From: JBBTXM01 sp038062255
GTDB lineage: Bacteria; Patescibacteriota; Minisyncoccia; UBA11713; 2-01-FULL-45-33
Length of the DNA stretch: 10,692 nucleotides
NCBI GenBank assembly: GCA_038062255.1
Contig: JBBTXM010000028.1
Location: forward strand, 1 to 10,692
Reading direction: 5' to 3'
The notes under the pieces: generated by a model
Seen by the model: only the letters and a program-made list of their open reading frames with translations
The model's database searches: none
Told to the model about the DNA's origin: nothing
Part shown: in pieces, positions 5,451 through 10,692 of the stretch
Position numbering within the stretch: position 1 is the first letter of the stretch
Layout of the letters: the number at the start of each line of letters is the position of its first letter
Position numbers and translations under genes: made by a program

Positions 5451-6615
5451 CTATTTTCATGCTTCCAACGTCGCCCTTACCGCGTTCGCGCACAGCGACT
5501 ATGTTTTCTTTTTCTTCTTTTTCGCCTACTATCAAAAGATACGGAATTTTTTGCATCTCGCCCTCGCGTATTTTTTTGCCGATTGACTCGTTGCGCAAGT
5601 CCGTTTCAACTCTTATATTTTTTTCTTTCAATGTTTTTTCTATTTCTTTTGCGTAGTTTTCAAGCTTTTCATTGATTGTTAGTATTTTCATTTGCACCGG
5701 AGAAAGCCAAAAAGGAAGCGCTCCGTTGAAGTGCTCGAGCATTATTCCTATGAATCTTTCGAAAGAACCAAAAATTGCTCGGTGAATTACCCATGGTTTT
5801 TGCTTTTGGCCGGATTCGTCAATATACGAAAGATCGAATTTTTCAGGAAGCATAACAAGGTCAAGCTGAGCTGTACCCAACTGCCAGTCTCTTCCTTGCG
5901 AATCTTTTATATGTATTTCTACTTTGGGGCCGTAAAAAGCTCCTTCGCCTTTTACAATATCATATTTGATTTTGCTTTTTTTAAGCGCTTCTTCTAAAGC
6001 TTTTTCGGCTTTATCCCAATCAGATTTATCTCCTAGAGCCTTCTCCGGCCTTGTCGCCAAAAGATATGAAGCTTTAAAGTCCATTTCGTTATAAAAGTTA
6101 TCAATTATTTTAACGATTTTTACTATTTCTTCTTCCGCTTGGTCTGGGCGCACGAATATATGCGCGTCGTCCATTGTTATTTGCCGTACGCGAAAAAGTC
6201 CTCCCAGTGTTCCTGAAAGTTCGTTTCTGTGGAGCCTGCCGATTTCTGCAAGTCGGAGAGGAAGATCTTTATAGCTTCTTATTTTAGAATTATAAACATA
6301 TGTTGATTCTGGGCAGTTCATGGGTTTAACAACGAGAGTTTCGTTTTCGTCAACCGGATTTTGGAAATAAAACATGTTGTCGCGGTAGTGTTCCCAGTGG
6401 CCAGATTTTTCAAAAACCTCTTTTTTGACCATGATCGGAGTTGAAATTTCTTCGTATCCTTCGCGGTCGTTTATCGCTCGTCCGTATTTTTCGAGTTCCC
6501 TAAAAATTATCATTCCTTTCCCGTGCCAAAAAGGCGCTCCCGGCGCTATTTCGTGGAAAGAAAAAAGATCCAATTCTTGTCCTAAATCCCTGTGATCGCG
6601 ATGCTGTTCAGCCAT
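5428..6615 (-). CDS. thrS: Threonyl-tRNA synthetase, minimal form without TGS and editing domains
   Basis: This class II synthetase charges tRNA(Thr). The protein is 395 residues, against 642 in E. coli, and begins directly at the catalytic core (DHRDLGQELDLFSFHEIAPG). Motif 1 lies in GMIIFRELEKYGRAIN, motif 2 in RLHRNELSGTLGGLFRVRQ and motif 3 in GSFERFIGIMLEH. The zinc ligands that select threonine are Cys101 (KPMNCPE), His152 (DDAHIF) and His278 (WVIHRA). Their spacings of 51 and 126 match E. coli Cys334, His385 and His511. The anticodon-binding domain runs from about 305 to the end. The N-terminal TGS and serine-editing domains are absent; 6616-6706 holds no in-frame continuation. The start is supported by a TATAGT-like -10 only 8 nt upstream and no ribosome binding site, suggesting a leaderless mRNA. 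Confidence 0.96.
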   Translation of the reverse strand: MAEQHRDHRDLGQELDLFSFHEIAPGAPFWHGKGMIIFRELEKYGRAINDREGYEEISTPIMVKKEVFEKSGHWEHYRDNMFYFQNPVDENETLVVKPMNCPESTYVYNSKIRSYKDLPLRLAEIGRLHRNELSGTLGGLFRVRQITMDDAHIFVRPDQAEEEIVKIVKIIDNFYNEMDFKASYLLATRPEKALGDKSDWDKAEKALEEALKKSKIKYDIVKGEGAFYGPKVEIHIKDSQGRDWQLGTAQLDLVMLPEKFDLSYIDESGQKQKPWVIHRAIFGSFERFIGIMLEHFNGALPFWLSPVQMKILTINEKLENYAKEIEKTLKEKNIRVETDLRNESIGKKIREGEMQKIPYLLIVGEKEEKENIVAVRERGKGDVGSMKIESLLNLG

Positions 6616-6621
6616 TTACTT

Positions 6622-6650
6622 ATACTATAAAACTTTTATTGCTTGCGCAA
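6622..6650 (-). promoter_or_regulatory. Candidate thrS promoter, leaderless type
   Basis: On the minus strand TTGCGC (6650-6645) precedes a TATAGT/TAGTAT stretch (6629-6622) that ends 6-8 nt before the thrS ATG. The -35 is half of the palindrome TTGCGCAA (6643-6650), whose other half could serve a rightward promoter for the 6707 gene (TAAGTT 17 bp away, weak). Promoter strength is uncertain. Confidence 0.4.
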
Positions 6651-6706
6651 ATTTGGAAGAGATGATAAGTTAGTTTTAGAGTTTAGTCGTAAGCGGAGGT
6701 AGTATC

Positions 6707-6892
6707 ATGAATGGGTTGCGTTTTGGATTTGTTTTAGCTATTGGTTTTTCATGCATATTTTTTAGTGTGTTGACACTGATTTCCGGTAGCTACAGTAGTG
6801 GAGTACTTCCCATTGTGATGATTGTGATCGGAGTACTAGTTGTGCTGACGGCAATTTTTTATGCAATAGAAGCGGCCAACACATCTGTCTGA
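6707..6892 (+). CDS. Small two-helix membrane protein, function unknown
   Basis: A 61-residue hydrophobic protein with a good ribosome binding site, GGAGG at 6695-6699, 7 nt before the ATG. Two membrane segments are clear: about residues 6-27 (GFVLAIGFSCIFFSVLTLIS) and 33-54 (VLPIVMIVIGVLVVLTAIFY), joined by a short SGSYSSG turn. The N-terminal Asn-Gly-Leu-Arg suggests a cytoplasmic N terminus, and the short tail EAANTSV would then also be cytoplasmic. It has no catalytic motif and I do not recognise a family. It is transcribed alone, divergent from thrS, and ends at a stem-loop followed by a T run. Confidence 0.7.
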   Translation: MNGLRFGFVLAIGFSCIFFSVLTLISGSYSSGVLPIVMIVIGVLVVLTAIFYAIEAANTSV

Positions 6893-6930
6893 TGAAACAA
6901 ATAAAAAAGCATAAAAGAGAAAATATTTCA

Positions 6931-6960
6931 AGCCAACTCCAAGTGAGCTGGTTTTTTTTA
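6931..6960 (+). terminator. Intrinsic terminator of the small membrane protein gene
   Basis: AGCCAACTC (6931-6939) pairs with GAGCTGGTT (6945-6953) with one mismatch and one wobble around a 5-nt loop. A run of T follows to 6959. Confidence 0.75.
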
Positions 6961-7055
6961 ACCTCACCCTTAATCCCTCTCCTTCGTAAGGAGAGGGAAG
7001 TTTTTACGATTCCCCCTTCTCCTTACGAAGGAGAAGGGGGTTGGGGGATGAGGTT
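6960..7055. mobile_element. MITE/REP-like palindromic element, second copy, inverted
   Basis: The outer ends are AACCTCA (6960-6966) and TGAGGTT (7049-7055). Inside are a 10-bp stem (6975-6984 with 6988-6997) and a 13-bp stem (7012-7024 with 7028-7040), each with a 3-nt loop. Read on the minus strand it begins AACCTCATCCCCCAACCCCC, close to the start of the gatB element, and its hairpins have the same sizes in the same order (13 then 10). It lies between a terminator and the dnaE stop codon, touching the latter. An open frame across it is not a gene. Confidence 0.8.
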
Positions 7056-10000
7056 TATATTTGCTTTATTTCCTCCGCTATTATTGATGGAGTTCCGTTG
7101 CGTTCGTTGTATTTGCCAAAAACTATTACGCAATTGTCGGGGATTATGTGATGTCCGTATTGTTCCAAAATTTTGGGGAACACTACGCACTCTATTTCAT
7201 TATTTAAATCCTGGAGCTTTATAAACATCATCGGATCGTTGTTTTTTGTAAGTATTCTTCGGGATTCCGATATCATGCCGGCGATATTTACAAGTTTTGA
7301 CGGTTTTTGCGTTTTGAATTTTTCTATATCTAATAAATTTTTTGTGTTTTGCGCGATTTGCGATTTATGTATTTTTTCCATCGGATGCCCGGATACATAA
7401 ACTCCCAAAAGTTCTTTTTCCCACTTGAGTTTTTCTTCGAGAGCCGCCGGATTTGTTTTTTCGAGCCGGAGCTGCGGGAGGGAGGAAGTTTCCGCTACCA
7501 ATGAAAATAGAGACGATTGGTTTCGCGATTTTGTTTCTTTTCGCATTCGGGCGTATTCCAAAAGTTTTTCCATGTTTGTAAGAATATTGTTTCTTTCTTG
7601 AAGGGCGTCCAGGGCTCCGACTTTTGCCAACGCTTCAACGGATTTTTTGTTTAGGTCCTTGCTTTCAATGCGGTTGAAAAAATTTTCAATATCCGTATAC
7701 GGGCCGTTTTTGGATCTTTCGGCAATAACATTTTCCGCAATATTTTCTCCAAAGTTTTTAATTGTTAAAAGCCCGAAACGTATCATATCTTTTTTTTCGC
7801 TGCTCTCATCCTTTATTACGGTAAAATCTTTAAAAGAGCTGTTTATATCGGGAGGCAAAACTTCTATTCCCATTTTTTTGCACTCCGCTATTACCATGGC
7901 TATTTTTTCAATATCTCCCGACTCTGCTGTTAGCACCGCGCACATATATTCTGAAGGAAAGTGAGCTTTCATGTACGCAGTTTGGTACGCCACTCTCCCG
8001 TAGCATGCGGCATGGGCTTTGTTGAAGCCGTAGCTCTGGAATGGTTCGAACAAATTCCAAATTTCTTCCGCTTCTTCTTTTTTCATTCCGCTGTGTGTTT
8101 GACACCCTTGCACGAAGATCTCATGCTGTTTGGCCATTTCGGCGGGGATTTTTTTACCAACAGCTTTGCGAAATTTATCGACAGATTCCCAATTGTACCC
8201 CGCAAGTTCCAAAGCTGTTGAAAGAAGATCGTCTTGGTAAACCAAAATGCCGTAGGATTTTTGCAAGAATTTTTCAGCTTTTGGATGAAAATATTTAACT
8301 GGGCTTTTGCCGTGTTTTCTCGCGATATATTCAGGTATGTTTTTGATTGGCCCGGGCCGGTAAAGGGCAATCATGGCATTTATGTCGTGTATTGTGCTTG
8401 GCTTCAATTCCACAAGATATTTTGTCATTCCGGAGCCATTCAGCTGGAAAAGCCCTTCCGTTTCGCCTTTCGCGAGCATTGAGAATGTTTTTTTATCGTC
8501 GAATGGGATTTTTTCAATATTTATTTCTATACCGTGCCTTTCTTTAACCAAATGCACCGCGTTTTCCAATATCGCAAGGTTTCGAATGCCTAAAAAGTCC
8601 AGCTTTGTAAGGCCAACGCCGTCTTCCCCAACCGTGTACATATCGTACTGGGTAATCAAACTATCGGTTTTTTTGGGGTCGAATTGAATTGGAACATATT
8701 CAATAAGGGGTTTTGGCGATATCACAACTCCCGCTGCGTGTACGGAAACATGCCGCACCGTTCCTTCCAATTTTTTTGCGGTATTTAACACTTCGCGAGC
8801 TTCGGAATTTTCTTCATAAATTTTTTTAAGTTCCGAAGAAAGTTCCATTGCGTGGTCGATGGTCATGGGGAACCCTTGAGAACCCATTGGTATAAGCTTT
8901 GCTATGCGGTCTCCAAATTCGTAAGACTTTCTCATTGCGCGCGCAACATCTCGTACCGCCCCGCGAGCCATCATTGTTCCAAATGTGCTTATTTGAGCCA
9001 CTTTGTCGGCCCCATATTTATTTTTGGCGTATTCGATTACTTCTTGCCTTCGATTGTCGGCAAAATCCATGTCTATGTCCGGAGCTGAAGGGCGGAAAGG
9101 GTTTAAAAATCTTTCAAAAGGCAATTGAAACTCAATTGGGTCGACATTTGTTATGCCTGAAAAATATGCCACCAAAGAGCCCGCAACAGATCCCCGCACC
9201 GTATAGTAAATTTTTGATTCTCTGGAGAATCGAATAAGATCCGCTACCACCAGGAAATACTGCGCGTAATTTTTGTCTTTTATAACTTTTAGTTCGTATT
9301 TTCTTTTTTCTTCCGCTTCGGCTGTTAAATTGAAATTTCTTTCCTTGGCTCCGCGTATTGTAAGCTCGTCCAACATTTGGTCGGCTGTTTTCCCTTCTTC
9401 TAAAACAAAATTTGGGAAAATAAATTTGCCTAAAGCCAAATCAATATTGCATTGTTCTGCAATGCGCTCCGTATTGCTAACTGCTTCGGGAGTGTCCTTA
9501 AAAATTTCTAAAGCTTCTTCGGCAGATATAAAGTGATAGTTTCCGTCTCCAGAAAAAATGGCTGTTTCCCCAATATCGCTCTGCGTTGAAATTGCGACAA
9601 GTGTTTTATGCGCCAAGCGGTCTTCATGGTGCAAATAATGCGAGTCTTGAGTGGCAACCAACGGAATCTTTAACTTTCCGGAGAGTTCTATCAAAGCCTT
9701 TTTCCAATTTTCAAAGTGTTCAACTTCCGGGTGGTGCATTATTTCTAAATAATAGTTTTCTGCACCAAAAATAGATTGGTATTCAAGAGCCACATTTTCC
9801 GCCTTTTCCATATCTTTGGATTGTATCGCCCGTGCAAGTTCTCCTGCCATGCAGCCGGAAAGCGCTATAAGCCCTTCAGAATGAGTTTTGAGCAATTCCT
9901 TGTCTACGCGCGGTTTGTAATAATATCCCTCAAGGTGCGCGGAGGTGGTAAGTTTTATTAAATTTTGGTAGCCAATGTTATTTTTTGCAAGAAGCGTTAA

Positions 10001-10261
10001 ATGGAAGCGCTTGTTGTCTATGTGCGGTTCTTTTTGGAGCCGAGAGCGGTTTGCGATATACGCCTCAACTCCGATTATGGGCTTTATGCCGTGTTTTTTG
10101 CATCGCTGGTAAAACTCAATTGCGCCGTACATTGCTCCGTGGTCCGTAAGCCCTAAAGCCGGCATCTCGTATTTTTTGGCGAGTTTGACCATCTCGTCAA
10201 TTTTAGAGAGTCCGTCCAGAAGCGAATAGTGAGAATGCGTGTGGAGATGAATGAAAGACAT
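7055..10261 (-). CDS. dnaE: DNA polymerase III alpha subunit
   Basis: This is the replicative polymerase, 1068 residues, somewhat shorter than the 1160 of E. coli. The N-terminal PHP domain (about 1-275) keeps the metal-binding residues lost in E. coli: H5 and H7 (HLHTHS), D16, D40/H41 (LTDHG), E66 (GVEAY), H87, C137 and D206/H208 (QDSHYL). It may therefore have its own 3'-5' exonuclease. The polymerase active site includes RGSVAGSLVAYFSGI (356-370) and PDIDMDF (394-400, with Asp395 and Asp397); the third Asp is in KLDFLG (about 555). PGPIKNIPEYIARKHG lies in the fingers. A helix-hairpin-helix region (IENFFNRIESKDLNKKSVEA) and an OB fold (LVNIAGMISESRR onward) end the protein. The C-terminal tau-binding domain appears missing. 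There is no ribosome binding site; TATAAA lies 8 nt before the ATG. Confidence 0.98.
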   Translation of the reverse strand: MSFIHLHTHSHYSLLDGLSKIDEMVKLAKKYEMPALGLTDHGAMYGAIEFYQRCKKHGIKPIIGVEAYIANRSRLQKEPHIDNKRFHLTLLAKNNIGYQNLIKLTTSAHLEGYYYKPRVDKELLKTHSEGLIALSGCMAGELARAIQSKDMEKAENVALEYQSIFGAENYYLEIMHHPEVEHFENWKKALIELSGKLKIPLVATQDSHYLHHEDRLAHKTLVAISTQSDIGETAIFSGDGNYHFISAEEALEIFKDTPEAVSNTERIAEQCNIDLALGKFIFPNFVLEEGKTADQMLDELTIRGAKERNFNLTAEAEEKRKYELKVIKDKNYAQYFLVVADLIRFSRESKIYYTVRGSVAGSLVAYFSGITNVDPIEFQLPFERFLNPFRPSAPDIDMDFADNRRQEVIEYAKNKYGADKVAQISTFGTMMARGAVRDVARAMRKSYEFGDRIAKLIPMGSQGFPMTIDHAMELSSELKKIYEENSEAREVLNTAKKLEGTVRHVSVHAAGVVISPKPLIEYVPIQFDPKKTDSLITQYDMYTVGEDGVGLTKLDFLGIRNLAILENAVHLVKERHGIEINIEKIPFDDKKTFSMLAKGETEGLFQLNGSGMTKYLVELKPSTIHDINAMIALYRPGPIKNIPEYIARKHGKSPVKYFHPKAEKFLQKSYGILVYQDDLLSTALELAGYNWESVDKFRKAVGKKIPAEMAKQHEIFVQGCQTHSGMKKEEAEEIWNLFEPFQSYGFNKAHAACYGRVAYQTAYMKAHFPSEYMCAVLTAESGDIEKIAMVIAECKKMGIEVLPPDINSSFKDFTVIKDESSEKKDMIRFGLLTIKNFGENIAENVIAERSKNGPYTDIENFFNRIESKDLNKKSVEALAKVGALDALQERNNILTNMEKLLEYARMRKETKSRNQSSLFSLVAETSSLPQLRLEKTNPAALEEKLKWEKELLGVYVSGHPMEKIHKSQIAQNTKNLLDIEKFKTQKPSKLVNIAGMISESRRILTKNNDPMMFIKLQDLNNEIECVVFPKILEQYGHHIIPDNCVIVFGKYNERNGTPSIIAEEIKQI

Positions 10262-10269
10262 GTAAGTAT

Positions 10270-10275
10270 TTTATA
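10270..10275 (-). promoter_or_regulatory. -10-like element of dnaE, leaderless type
   Basis: TATAAA on the minus strand ends 8 nt before the dnaE ATG. The region 17 bp upstream is the T-rich arm of the tRNA-gene terminator and gives only a weak -35 (TTTTGT). Transcription would start at or next to the start codon. Confidence 0.45.
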
Positions 10276-10286
10276 GAAATATTCTT

Positions 10287-10327
10287 AAAAAAACAAAATT
10301 CACTTCAGTATCGAAGTGAATTTTGTT
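10287..10327 (-). terminator. Intrinsic terminator after the tRNA-like gene
   Basis: A perfect 15-bp stem (10292-10306 with 10313-10327) and a 6-nt loop, followed on the minus strand by a run of seven T that begins in the stem. It begins one base after the extended stem of the tRNA-like RNA and separates it from dnaE. Confidence 0.88.
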
Positions 10328-10328
10328 G

Positions 10329-10400
10329 TGGACCCGGCGAGACTTGCACTCGCTTTTCTGCTTACCAAAGGCAGTATTCTACTTTATGAATTACAGGCCC
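10329..10400 (-). tRNA. Non-canonical tRNA, anticodon UGG by position (Pro-like)
   Basis: 72 nt that fold as a cloverleaf on the minus strand. The acceptor is GGGCCTG (10400-10394) with CGGGTCC (10336-10330), including G3-U70 and U6-G67 wobbles, and A73. The linker is TA. The D stem is ATTC/GAAT with loop ATAAAGTA. The anticodon stem is CTGCC/AGCAG with a C31-A39 mismatch and the loop TTTGGTA, giving anticodon TGG at 10367-10365. The variable loop is 4 nt. The T stem is GCGAG/CTCGC with loop TGCAAGT. No CCA is encoded. Unusual features are the missing G18-G19, G at position 55, U at position 37 and G1-C72 (bacterial tRNA(Pro) normally has C1-G72). The stems are intact, which argues against simple decay. 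It has its own TATAAT and terminator. It is either a tRNA specialised for a non-ribosomal role or a degenerating gene. Confidence 0.68.
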
Positions 10401-10414
10401 AGGTCCACTGAAGT

Positions 10415-10420
10415 ATTATA
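10415..10420 (-). promoter_or_regulatory. -10 element of the tRNA-like gene
   Basis: TATAAT on the minus strand predicts a start near 10408, exactly at GTGGACC. The -35 region is only T-rich (TTTTTG, 16-bp spacing). Confidence 0.6.
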
Positions 10421-10433
10421 TCGTAGAATAGCC

Positions 10434-10510
10434 AAACAAAAAATCCCTCCAAAGAGGGATTTTTTGTTGGTAAGCAGATAATCCGTAGTTCATACGAATA
10501 CCGCCCTTAT
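10434..10510 (-). ncRNA. Candidate small RNA with segments complementary to the tRNA-like RNA
   Basis: A transcript of about 77 nt is predicted between a TTGACA/TATAGT promoter and a 15-bp intrinsic terminator. No open reading frame of note is inside. Three segments are complementary to the neighbouring tRNA-like RNA. The bases at 10467-10478 match the tRNA anticodon loop and 3' stem strand (10368-10357) over 12 of 12 positions. 10496-10505 matches the D-stem and 5' anticodon-stem strand (10379-10370) at 9 of 10, the difference allowing a G-U pair. 10485-10494 matches the D arm (10394-10385) at 9 of 10. The order is permuted relative to a simple antisense copy. It could be an antisense regulator of the tRNA or the relic of an inverted, rearranged tRNA duplication. 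Confidence 0.6.
10435..10468. terminator. Strong bidirectional terminator after the small RNA
   Basis: A perfect 15-bp stem (10435-10449 with 10454-10468) and a 4-nt loop, core AATCCCTC/GAGGGATT, flanked by runs of A and T within the stem. On the minus strand it ends the candidate small RNA just upstream of the tRNA-like gene's promoter. Confidence 0.85.
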
Positions 10511-10516
10511 TTTTTA

Positions 10517-10544
10517 ACTATACTCCTTCTGCATTTCTTGTCAA
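10517..10544 (-). promoter_or_regulatory. Sigma70-type promoter of the candidate small RNA
   Basis: On the minus strand a consensus TTGACA (10544-10539), a 16-bp spacer and TATAGT (10522-10517, 5 of 6 to consensus). The start is expected near 10510. The 16-bp spacing is the same as at the two ncRNA promoters. Confidence 0.75.
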
Positions 10545-10602
10545 GCTCGATATCCACATGCTATAAAAGCTAATGCTCGGAGTTAATCCGGGTTTTTTCT
10601 TT
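10538..10602 (+). promoter_or_regulatory. Rightward promoter followed at once by a terminator-like hairpin
   Basis: TTGTCA (10538-10543), an 18-bp spacer and TATAAA (10562-10567) predict a start near 10574, overlapping the leftward small RNA promoter back to back. Immediately after, CTCGGA (10576-10581) pairs with TCCGGG (10587-10592) and is followed by TTTTTTCTTTT. A transcript would be only about 25-30 nt unless the hairpin is bypassed, so this may be an attenuated leader for the gene to the right. Confidence 0.4.
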
Positions 10603-10603
10603 T

Positions 10604-10641
10604 ACAACATTCTCACATTCTGCAGAATGTGAGAATGTTGT
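10604..10641. repeat. 38-bp perfect palindrome
   Basis: The arms ACAACATTCTCACATTCTG (10604-10622) and its exact reverse complement (10623-10641) meet with no spacer at a CTGCAG centre. No T run follows on the plus strand, so it is not a standard terminator there. It ends 20 bp before a possible start codon and could be an operator, an mRNA 5' hairpin or a mobile-element feature. Confidence 0.85.
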
Positions 10642-10661
10642 TGGTGTGTTATTCTAAAAAA

Positions 10662-10692
10662 GTGAACAAGAGTTTTATTATTGGCATAGACG
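10662..10692 (+). CDS. Possible start of a gene running off the window
   Basis: A GTG at 10662 opens a frame reading MNKSFIIGID (GTG as Met) to the window edge. Ile-Ile-Gly-Ile-Asp near an N terminus is typical of RNase H-like and actin-like folds such as RuvC, IS110-type transposases or PilM, where the Asp binds metal or nucleotide. Ten residues cannot decide between them. There is no Shine-Dalgarno; TATTCT lies 6 nt before the GTG, like the leaderless arrangement of gatB and dnaE. Confidence 0.35.
   Translation, partial: MNKSFIIGID

Noticed and set aside
3617..6892. Alternative genetic code (TGA as Gly or Trp)
   Set aside because: TGA closes miaA and the 6707 gene at sensible lengths, and no conserved gene contains internal TGA codons.
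6892..7224. 110-codon rightward open frame
   Set aside because: It runs through a terminator, the palindromic element and antisense to the end of dnaE, and has no ribosome binding site or family resemblance.
10330..10406. A plus-strand tRNA in the same interval
   Set aside because: The plus strand gives no T loop of the usual form. The minus strand gives the correct 2-nt linker, D, anticodon, variable and T arm order and has the matching promoter and terminator.
10467..10505. A functional circularly permuted tRNA gene on the plus strand
   Set aside because: The order anticodon 3' half then D arm fits permutation, but the T arm and acceptor strands are absent between them. The interval lies within a leftward transcription unit.

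Overview
The window looks like a genome fragment from a candidate phyla radiation (Patescibacteria, Parcubacteria-like) bacterium. This is inferred from gene content, not from a marker gene. The signs are a threonyl-tRNA synthetase reduced to its catalytic and anticodon-binding domains, a short DNA polymerase III alpha subunit, an EF-P without the usual modifiable loop, a small PaaX/Cas2-like regulator, modest GC content, standard stop codons (TGA is a true stop), and many short palindromic repeats, some inside housekeeping genes.

Layout. Positions 1-539 (-) hold the EF-P gene, whose 3' end is cut by the window edge. It diverges across 25 bp from gatB (565-2091, +). From the last codons of gatB to miaA lies an accessory block. 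Two paralogous structured non-coding RNA genes (about 2099-2534 and 3340-3650, both +) each have a TTGACA/TATAAT promoter and a strong intrinsic terminator. Between them is a winged-helix/Cas2-like regulator gene (2634-3215, -), flanked on both sides by related 44-bp dyad-symmetric sites. miaA (3617-4534, -) converges on the second RNA and its last eight codons are the terminator hairpin of that RNA. Next come a secreted trypsin-like protein (4590-5420, +), thrS (5428-6615, -), a two-helix membrane protein (6707-6892, +), a palindromic repeat element (6960-7055) and dnaE (7055-10261, -).

The last 430 bases are dense in small RNA signals. A tRNA-like gene (10329-10400, -) lacks the D-loop GG and has TGCA in place of TTCA in its T loop. 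Upstream of it is a candidate small RNA (about 10510-10434, -) with its own promoter and terminator and segments complementary to that tRNA. Further right are a 38-bp perfect palindrome and the first ten codons of a possible rightward gene.

The conserved genes serve translation (EF-P, GatB, MiaA, ThrRS) and replication (DnaE). Several (gatB, thrS, dnaE, the regulator) have a -10-like hexamer 6-8 nt before the start codon and no Shine-Dalgarno, suggesting leaderless mRNAs. The two exported or membrane proteins have clear ribosome binding sites. The best candidates for undescribed biology are the RNA pair with its regulator and dyad sites, the non-canonical tRNA with its possible antisense RNA, and the palindromic element inserted in frame in gatB.
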